Both the position numbers and the translations under genes were made by a program. The notes beneath the pieces are model-generated. The model was given only the letters and a program-made list of their open reading frames with translations. It did not search any database and was not told the DNA's origin. Positions 7,546 to 13,392 of a stretch of 13,392 bases of DNA are shown here, piece after piece. This stretch comes from CALISC01 sp963545195 (GTDB lineage Bacteria; Bacillota_I; Bacilli_A; Acholeplasmatales; Acholeplasmataceae), in the NCBI GenBank assembly GCA_963545195.1, contig CAUUIA010000018.1, positions 1 through 13,392 of the forward strand, written 5' to 3'. Positions within the stretch are counted from its first letter, which is position 1. Each line of letters starts with the position of its first letter.

Positions 7546-8793
7546 GTGGACTTTCAAAAAAGACGAACTAATTTATTTAACCTGCTGCCAGCAGGTTCTA
7601 TTACCTTGGTGTTTTCTGGCTTTGAGTTAAAGTACTCAGCAGACCAAACTTTTCCGTTTGAAGTTAATCGCGATTTTTACTATTTAACTGGAGTTAATGA
7701 AGACAACTGTGTCCTTTGCTTAGTCAAAGGCCAAGGTAGAACTCAAACTATTTTATTTAAAGAAGAAACTGATCCGACAATTGCCCTTTGGGTAGGTGAA
7801 CGCTTGACTTTAAAAGCAGCCGGTGAAATCGCGAAAATTGACACAGTTTTAAATATTTCTAAATTAAAGGCATATGTTCAAGGCTTAACTGAGGCTACTC
7901 GCTCGGCTGTATTTGGAGAAATCAGCACTCTTTACTTAAACTTAGAAACTGACTTTTTGTATTCGGATAGTTATAAGTTTGCAGACTTTGCAAAACATAC
8001 TCTGCCACAACTATCAATTCAAAACGTGCACCAGAAAATTGCCAGTCTGAGAATGATTAAAGACAAAGAAGAAGTTAAGTGCTTGCAAAAAGCAGTTGAC
8101 GTCACTGCTGACGCTTTGGCTGCAATTCGTAAAAACATTAAATCAGGGATTTATGAATACGACATTGAGGCTGAGTATAACTACGTACTTAAGAAAAACA
8201 ACACCAGAACTTCGTTTGCCTCAATTATTGGCAGTGGCAAAAACTCAACTACCCTGCACTATGTGGTCAACTCAGACAAAGTAGAGCCGAATACTTTGTG
8301 TGTTTGTGATGTGGGTGTGAACTTCCAAAATTATGCTTCTGATATCACTAGAACTTACCCAGTTGATGGTAAGTTTACCGCAAGGCAAAAACAAATTTAC
8401 AATATCGTGCTAAAGGCTCAAACTAAAGCAATGGAAGCGCTTAGACCAGGTCTAACTTGGCCTGAGTATAACAAAATTGCTCGCGATGTGTTAATTGAAG
8501 AGAGTTTAAAAATTGGCTTAATTAAGAAGCCTGAAGAGATTGGCAAATATTACTACCATTCGGTTGGACATTTCTTAGGTCTAGATGTTCACGACACTGG
8601 TGACTACACAAAACCAATGGAAGCAGGCATGTATTTAACTTGTGAACCTGGACTTTATATAGCTGAAGAGAAGATTGGGGTTAGAATAGAAGACGATATT
8701 TTAATTACTGAAGATGGACATATTTGCTTGTCTTCAGAAATTGAAAAAAACCCAGATAAAATTGAAAAGTTACTAGCCTGTCAAAATAAATAA
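7546..8793 (+). CDS. pepP: Xaa-Pro aminopeptidase (aminopeptidase P, M24B)
   Basis: This cytoplasmic metallopeptidase removes an N-terminal residue that precedes proline. The 415-residue protein has an N-terminal AMP_N domain (about 1-150, with the typical FSGFELKYSADQTFPFEVNRDFYYLTG opening split over residues 23-49) and a C-terminal pita-bread catalytic domain. The five metal ligands are in place: Asp255 and Asp266 (CDVGVNFQNYASDITRT), His342 (SVGHFLGLDVHD), Glu367 (TCEPGLYI) and Glu382 (VRIEDDILI). The catalytic-site His238 lies in the TTLHY segment. It starts at GTG, 8 bp after an AGAAAGG site, and this start agrees with the family N terminus. The gene lies 14 bp after the sugar mutase and is the last of the unit, 10 bp before an intrinsic terminator. 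It is probably housekeeping peptide turnover rather than functionally linked to its neighbours. Confidence 0.95.
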   Translation: MDFQKRRTNLFNLLPAGSITLVFSGFELKYSADQTFPFEVNRDFYYLTGVNEDNCVLCLVKGQGRTQTILFKEETDPTIALWVGERLTLKAAGEIAKIDTVLNISKLKAYVQGLTEATRSAVFGEISTLYLNLETDFLYSDSYKFADFAKHTLPQLSIQNVHQKIASLRMIKDKEEVKCLQKAVDVTADALAAIRKNIKSGIYEYDIEAEYNYVLKKNNTRTSFASIIGSGKNSTTLHYVVNSDKVEPNTLCVCDVGVNFQNYASDITRTYPVDGKFTARQKQIYNIVLKAQTKAMEALRPGLTWPEYNKIARDVLIEESLKIGLIKKPEEIGKYYYHSVGHFLGLDVHDTGDYTKPMEAGMYLTCEPGLYIAEEKIGVRIEDDILITEDGHICLSSEIEKNPDKIEKLLACQNK

Positions 8794-8803
8794 GTATTTT
8801 TTT

Positions 8804-8829
8804 AAAAAACGCCTGATTGGGCGTTTTTT
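8804..8829 (+). terminator. intrinsic terminator after pepP
   Basis: A perfect 10-bp stem, AAAAAACGCC (8804-8813) with GGCGTTTTTT (8820-8829), encloses the 6-nt loop TGATTG; the right arm carries the T run, and a second T run follows at 8833-8839. It ends the queA-to-pepP unit. The A/T-symmetric stem could also stop transcription from the other side. Confidence 0.92.
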
Positions 8830-9019
8830 ACTTTTTTTGATAAATTAAAGAATTTTCAACTATATCCACCATATTAAGCCTAGCATAAATTCCTATTTGT
8901 TAGATTCATTGATTGCACAAATTTTTAGGCTATAAATCCATGTTTAGCACAAGAATTTAAAAAAATTTTTTTTAACTCAAAATTAGTTATATTTTTGTGG
9001 AAAGTTTAGGTAATTTTCT
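8830..9019. other. non-coding stretch between the terminator and the 12-bp repeats
   Basis: I find no credible gene, tRNA or riboswitch here; all open frames are very short. It holds a self-complementary A7/T8 run with flanking TT and AA at 8957-8975, which may be intrinsically bent DNA. A 6-bp inverted pair (AGCCTA near 8878, TAGGCT near 8928) is too weak to call. Together with the terminator and the repeats it makes up the 341-bp gap before the regulator gene. Confidence 0.6.
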
Positions 9020-9079
9020 GTGTAAATGTCGGTGTAAATGTCGGTGTAAATGTCGGTGTAAATGTCGGTGTAAATGTCG
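9020..9079 (+). repeat. five perfect 12-bp tandem repeats upstream of the COG2865 gene
   Basis: The unit GTGTAAATGTCG occurs five times with no mismatch and no spacer, ending 55 bp before the ATG of the next gene and just upstream of its predicted promoter. In one frame the unit reads Val-Asn-Val-Gly; in another each unit is a complete ATG TCG GTG TAA mini-frame. The Val-Asn-Val-Gly frame is open only from 9010 to 9084 and has no usual start. The array could be a set of operator sites, a slippage-prone spacer affecting expression, or a stray copy of a coding minisatellite. The repeat itself is certain; its role is unknown. Confidence 0.97.
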
Positions 9080-9087
9080 CATTTTAA

Positions 9088-9129
9088 TTGAAATTTGTCG
9101 CTAGATATGATATTTTAATTTTAAGGAGG
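9088..9129 (+). promoter_or_regulatory. possible promoter and strong RBS of the COG2865 gene
   Basis: TTGAAA (9088-9093) is followed after 17 bp by TATTTT (9111-9116); alternatively TATGAT at 9106-9111 could be the -10. A strong AAGGAGG at 9123-9129 lies 5 bp before the ATG at 9135 and fixes that start. Either promoter places the transcription start within about 20 bp of the ATG, with the 12-bp repeats directly upstream of the RNA polymerase site. The RBS is clear and the promoter is tentative. Confidence 0.45.
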
Positions 9130-9134
9130 TAGTT

Positions 9135-10457
9135 ATGCTGGTTGAGTCAAATAAAATTGAATTAAAGGTAAAATACACTAACCAAATTGTAAAAGAAATT
9201 GTCGCATTTTTGAATGCAGAGGGTGGAAAAATATACATAGGCGTCGATAATGATGGAAAAGTTGTCGGTGTTTCTAATATTGACCAAATTTTAAGGTCAA
9301 TTTGTGACATTATTACTACCCAAATAGAACCAAGCGCGCAAGACATGGTAAAAACAGAACTAGAAAGCATAAACGGCATTCTTGTTGTGGTAGTAATTGT
9401 AAAAAAAGGTATATCTCCTTTGTATTGTATAAAAAAGTATGGTTTTTCAACAAGCGGATGTGCAATTAGGGTAGGCTCTTCTTCAAGAGAAATGGATACA
9501 GAACAAATCAAAGCAAGATATAAACAAAAATTTTTTGACGACGATGTTTTAGCATCTTCTACTACTAACTTACCAATTTTATCGTTTCAAACTTTGAAAA
9601 ACTCCTATTTAGAATTTGGCTATAAATTAAATGAAGAAACTTTTGAAACTAATCTAACGTTAATAAACAGTAGCGGTAAATATAACAAAATGGCCGAACT
9701 GCTTTCTGATAATAACCGATTTTCTTTAATATTTGTAAAATTCAGTGGAAAAACTAAAGCAGCGTTATCACAAAGAAGTAATTACGGAAACAAATCAATA
9801 ATTTTTGGATATCGCCAACTTATGAATAGAATTGCTGCGGAAAACATATGTCTTTCAGATACTTCAGTTAGACCAAGAAAAGACACATTTTTATTTCATT
9901 ACGATAGTGTAAACGAAGCTATTGTTAACGCAATAGTTCACAATGATTGGTCTATTGCAGAGCCACAAGTTTCATTTTTTAGCGATAGAATCGAAATTTT
10001 ATCGCATGGAGGCCTTCCGTATAACCTAAAATTAAAAGATTTTTTTCTGGGTATCAGCAAACCTAGAAATGCTAAACTAATGAAGATATTTTCAGATCTA
10101 GATATAGTAGACCACACAGGCCACGGCATTCCAATTATTATTGAAAACTATGGCAAAGGTGTATTTGAAATTAGCGATAATTATATTATTGTATCTATTC
10201 CTTTCAACGAAAAAGTTGCTAAAGAAATTAAAACAGGTATTAACGTTTCTCTAGAAACAGACTTAAAATTAAATAAGATTGAACAAAAAATTACTTTATT
10301 GCTTTTAAAGGAACCAGCTCTAACCACTGAAAAAATCGCAACATTGCTACATAAAACAAAGAGAACTGCAGAACGATATTTAAAAGGACTAAAGGAAAAA
10401 GGTTATATTAAAAGAGAAGGTACAGACAAAAAAGGCAATTGGGTTGTTTTAAAATAG
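9135..10457 (+). CDS. AlbA_2 / COG2865 ATP-binding putative transcriptional regulator
   Basis: This 440-residue protein has the usual three-part layout of the 'RecG-related' putative regulators. An AlbA_2 (Schlafen-type) domain lies at about 1-125 (ESNKIELK, then IVAFLNAEGGKIYIGVDNDG at 22-41). A GHKL-like ATPase region lies at about 245-345, with an N-box-like EAIVNAIVHNDW (261-272) and a glycine-rich TGHGIP (328-333). A C-terminal winged helix spans about 381-440, and its segment LTTEKIATLLHKTKRTAERY resembles a recognition-helix region. A short linker near 368-380 (GINVSLETDLKLN) sits where relatives, as I recall, carry Gly-Val-Asn-Val repeats. DNA or nucleic-acid binding is inferred from the family; the target is unknown, and it could act on its own repeat-flanked promoter. 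It stands alone after a terminator. Twelve of 15 arginines are AGA/AGG, unlike the sugar mutase (3 of 18), which suggests a different history, possibly acquisition. Confidence 0.88.
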   Translation: MLVESNKIELKVKYTNQIVKEIVAFLNAEGGKIYIGVDNDGKVVGVSNIDQILRSICDIITTQIEPSAQDMVKTELESINGILVVVVIVKKGISPLYCIKKYGFSTSGCAIRVGSSSREMDTEQIKARYKQKFFDDDVLASSTTNLPILSFQTLKNSYLEFGYKLNEETFETNLTLINSSGKYNKMAELLSDNNRFSLIFVKFSGKTKAALSQRSNYGNKSIIFGYRQLMNRIAAENICLSDTSVRPRKDTFLFHYDSVNEAIVNAIVHNDWSIAEPQVSFFSDRIEILSHGGLPYNLKLKDFFLGISKPRNAKLMKIFSDLDIVDHTGHGIPIIIENYGKGVFEISDNYIIVSIPFNEKVAKEIKTGINVSLETDLKLNKIEQKITLLLLKEPALTTEKIATLLHKTKRTAERYLKGLKEKGYIKREGTDKKGNWVVLK

Positions 10458-10619
10458 TCCTAACTTATTGAGTAGCGAATTTATAACCAAATAACTTTGC
10501 TAATTTAATATTTTCAGTGTATTAACACATCATTTTATGGTTCTGAAAGTCATTTTTAAGCCTGAATGCTGATAAAAATATATAATTTAATAGTGAGATT
10601 TCCAATTTTTAATAAGGAG
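10458..10619 (+). promoter_or_regulatory. intergenic region with promoter and RBS for the surface protein gene
   Basis: A TATAAT box lies at 10581-10586 without a recognisable -35. A strong AAGGAG follows at 10614-10619, so a leader of about 30 nt is predicted. Upstream, TTTCAG (10512-10517) pairs with CTGAAA (10543-10548) around a small inner GTGT/ACAC stem, followed by CATTTTT; this could be a weak terminator for the regulator gene, but the loop is large. No gene is seen here. Confidence 0.4.
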
Positions 10620-10621
10620 AA

Positions 10622-13392
10622 ATAGAAAAACAAACAAACAAAAACTATTATTTTAGTTAGCTCAATTTTGGTATTGTTGCTAATTTTATTAATTATTTTA
10701 CTTTCCCTTGCCTTTACTTTCCCCAAAATATCTTTAGCTAAAGCCAAAGGATTTGATAAAAACACAAAACTAGAAAAAGAAAATGGTAAATTCCGTTTTG
10801 TGGTTTCAGAAAGTTTATACGAAAACACCCGACAAACCAAAATTCCGGTTGAACTTGACTGGTTTGAGGCAAGTAAATCTGGGAAAATCACCAAAATTAA
10901 GTCAAAAAACCAAAAACAACCTGAAATAAACTTCCTTGAAAAAGCACACAACTCTGCGCCTTTTTCAATTGAGGTAAAAAGTTTACTTGGAGTTAAAAAA
11001 CAATTTGACGTAATTGTTGATTTTTCTAATTTTTTACGTGTATTTTATCCTGAAAACAAGACACACAACAGTAGCGACCCAAGTATTTTACCTCTTTCTT
11101 TACTTGAAAGTGAATACCAACATATTGCTGAGGATATTAAAAATATTTCTAGTTTTTCCCCATACAATGGAACTGGAAAAACCGAAAACACAGCGCTTTC
11201 TTTTGCTGAAATTAAAACAAAACGAACAGGTCAAGCGTACCTTGCAAATTACGCAGATAAAGTTCGTGTAGTCTACGACTTTGCTTTAAAGGGTCAGATT
11301 GAGATTTTAAAGGAAAAAACTGAACTTATTCAATATGTTGAAAAAACGAAAAAGACCATAAAAGCCCTTAAACCAAATTCTAATAAATTAAGTCTGCCAC
11401 CTTTTTTTCAGTCTTATTTTCTTTACTGGCAATACATTGACCAAACAGGCAACTTAGTTTCAAAAACACCAGGTGAAGATATAGAAATTCCTGCAGGTAT
11501 AGTTGAACTTAGACTAAGCGCTAAATACTCACACACTATTAAAAACCCTGAGTTTGAACAAGAACTTAAAAAACAAGGCTTAGTTTCAGTTTCTTATTTT
11601 GACAACAATGAAAACATATTTTTCTACACCGCAAAAAAAGGCGAAAAACTAACTGAGTTTAAGCGAGTTAAGCCAGGCTATCGTTTCATTGGTTGGTATA
11701 GAGAGGCTTCTTTAAACTCTAAGTTTGATTTTTCAAAGGAAGTTGCCGAAAATAATTTACAACTTTACGCGAAATACGAACTAGACACCGCATTTGCGCC
11801 AAGTAATTTAGTTAACACTGTTAAGTTTAAAACTTTTTCAGATACTCAAAAAATCAAAGACTTACTTCTTCCGAACAACTCAAAAATAGACCAAAGCTAT
11901 TTTTCTAAAGGTCTAGTTTCTAAAATGGATAAAGACGGCACTATTTGGCAACTTTTGGGCTGGAAAGAAATAGATCCTATAACTGGTAAACTAAGTGAAA
12001 ATTTCTTTAGTCCGGACACTAAAGTAAACAAAAATATTACACTACAGGCTGTTTTGATTAAAAAAAGCGTCACTGACTTGTTTCCAAGTGACCAAATTAA
12101 CGTGAATTTCCACGATAGAAACGGTCAATTGCTAGAAACTCAAAGTTTTAAACGTGGCCAAAAAATCCAAAAAACCATTTCTAACACCAAACTTGGACTG
12201 ACTGAGCAAGATGAGTTTTTAGGCTGGACAAATGTACCTGGTGGTTCTGTTATTTCTGAACTGCTGGCTACTGAGTCAAATCAAAATCTTTATCCTGTTT
12301 TTCGTGAAAACAATCAAAAGCAAAAAACTAAATATACAATTAAGCGCTTTTTTGAAGCAGAAGAAGACAGCACTTTAGTGGAAAGCGAAGAAGAAATCGT
12401 TAAAGACGTAGAGGCGGGTCAAGAAGTTACTTTAAATCAAGCTCAAATTAAAGAACGCCCTGGTTTTGAATTAGTTAAGGAAGACTCTACTTTAAAACAA
12501 ACTATTTTAGCCAACGGAGAAACTGTTTTTACACTTAACTTTAAACGTCGTGTTTATCGTGTAAACTTTGACTACGACGGTGGCACTATAGATGGTGAGT
12601 ACAATAAATCCCAGCTTTACCGTTTTAACTACCAAATTAAGGATCCTGGCACTCCTACTAAGGTGCACCCGCAAGGTTTAAAACGCTATCAATTTTTAGG
12701 CTGGATTGATCCAGATACCAACGAAGAAATTGATTTGACTAAAAACACTAAAGTAACTAAATCAATGACCCTATTGGCAAAATGGCAAGAAATTAACAAC
12801 AGTAAAGAAGTTCGCCTTAAAGTTACACTAGAAGGACTAAAAACTAACGAAGACCTTCACCTACCTGAGTACTTGCTTAAAACCCCAAGAAAGTTTGGCG
12901 CAAACATTGATGCTGAAACTGACAAAGAAATTACTGACTATGTTTTAAAGTTACTTAAAAAATATCCATACCATAACTCTGTGTTTAACAAAACCAAGTC
13001 TATTTCTAGTTTGATTGTCAAAGACTCGCCTGAACAAGCAACAATTTCTCTTTATTTTAACGCAAAAAGATATAAAGTTAACTTTGATTTAACAGATACT
13101 GCCCTTAAACAAGACACTATAAACGAGGCTTTAAAAACGCAAAAAGAAGTTAAACACAGTCAAACTATAGAAAGCGAAATTGTCGCTTACTTAAAACAAG
13201 TTCAAAAACTGCCAACTGACACCAAAGACTTCATACTTGAAAAAATTTTGGTAAAAGAAACTAGCCAAGAATTTATGCCAACTTTTGCCTATAACGAGAA
13301 CATCACACTTGTTCCTGTTTTTAAAGCACAAGACGTCTACACGGAAATTACGCCAAAAGTGCAAGACACAGATTTAGATAAAGTAGACAGCC
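10622..13392 (+). CDS. secreted InlB-repeat surface protein, start codon disrupted, 3' end outside window
   Basis: One frame is open from 10626 to the right edge (about 922 codons). It opens with a basic N terminus (KNKQTK), then a long hydrophobic helix ending near SLAKA, a plausible signal peptide or anchor. Several InlB / Listeria-Bacteroides repeat (Flg_new-type) modules follow, each with a GYxFxGW-like core and a closing LxAxW/Y-like strand: about 11670-11790 (RFIGWY...LYAKYE), 11955-12065 (LLGWKE...LQAVLI), 12210-12310 (FLGWTN...LYPVFR), 12555-12800 (FDYDGG...FLGWID...LLAKWQ), and a partial one at the edge. I saw no Cys codon. Such proteins are cell-surface adhesin-like in the family; the role here is unknown. 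No ATG, GTG or TTG lies at the right distance from AAGGAG: the site reads AAATAGAAAAAC, so a stop (TAG, 10623-10625) occupies the place of the start. Removing one A would create ATG in frame. The nearest in-frame alternatives are ATT at 10647 or TTG at 10668, 27-48 nt from the RBS. It could be a pseudogene, a poorly expressed gene or a sequencing error. Confidence 0.8.

Noticed and set aside
8876..8933. Inverted pair AGCCTA / TAGGCT as a structured RNA or operator
   Set aside because: Only 6 bp with a spacing of over 40 bp in AT-rich DNA, and no conserved RNA motif is visible.
9020..9079. CRISPR array or plasmid-type iterons
   Set aside because: The units are directly adjacent with no spacers, and no replication or Cas gene is present, so neither interpretation fits.
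9101..9511. Minus-strand open frame opposite the start of the COG2865 gene
   Set aside because: The sense frame is a full-length member of a known family; the antisense frame has no RBS or recognisable motif.
10620..10660. Recoding of TAG as a sense codon to rescue the surface protein gene
   Set aside because: TAG is used as the normal stop of two other genes here, and the frame upstream of this TAG has only an unsupported GTG at 10593 with the RBS lying inside it.
10556..10951. Minus-strand open frame opposite the start of the surface protein gene
   Set aside because: It mirrors the hydrophobic signal region and the Lys-rich start of the sense gene and spans the promoter; no independent evidence supports it.

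Overview
The window is AT-rich (about two thirds A+T by eye) and uses the standard genetic code: every Trp codon I read is TGG, and seven complete genes end in TAA or TAG. Together with strong AAGGAGG-type ribosome binding sites, an ECF-transporter S subunit, a type III pantothenate kinase, a B. subtilis PgcA-like sugar mutase and InlB-type surface repeats, this points to a low-GC member of the Bacillota (Firmicutes). It could be a small-genome, Mollicutes-like or Erysipelotrichia-like lineage that still reads TGA as stop, and probably host- or gut-associated. I cannot name the species.

Layout. (1) From the left edge to 1216, on the minus strand, lies the first 405 codons of a lysine/glutamate-rich coiled-coil protein that runs out of the window. 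(2) Divergent from it, across a 128-bp promoter region, is a 628-residue lipoprotein with leucine-rich repeats (1345-3231). (3) Positions 3261-8793 hold a tight five-gene unit: queA (queuosine tRNA modification), a predicted pantothenate-type ECF S component, coaX (pantothenate kinase), a phosphoglucomutase/phosphomannomutase, and aminopeptidase P. Neighbouring genes overlap or sit less than 20 bp apart, and the unit closes with a clear intrinsic terminator at 8804-8829. The transporter/coaX pair would import pantothenate and commit it to coenzyme A. The queA promoter appears to start transcription at the ATG, giving a leaderless mRNA.

(4) Positions 8830-9134 are non-coding and contain five perfect 12-bp tandem repeats (9020-9079). 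(5) Positions 9135-10457 encode a full-length AlbA_2/COG2865 ATP-binding putative regulator with a C-terminal winged helix; its arginine codon use differs from its neighbours. (6) From about 10622 to the right edge there is a 920-codon open frame for a secreted, InlB/Listeria-Bacteroides-repeat surface protein. Its expected ATG looks disrupted (ATAG in place of ATG just after an AAGGAG site).

No tRNA, rRNA, CRISPR array, insertion sequence or riboswitch was seen. The most notable signals are the 12-bp repeat, which in one frame reads Val-Asn-Val-Gly but lies outside the gene, the damaged start of the surface protein gene, and the leaderless promoters. I do not see convincing evidence for a complete new multi-gene system.
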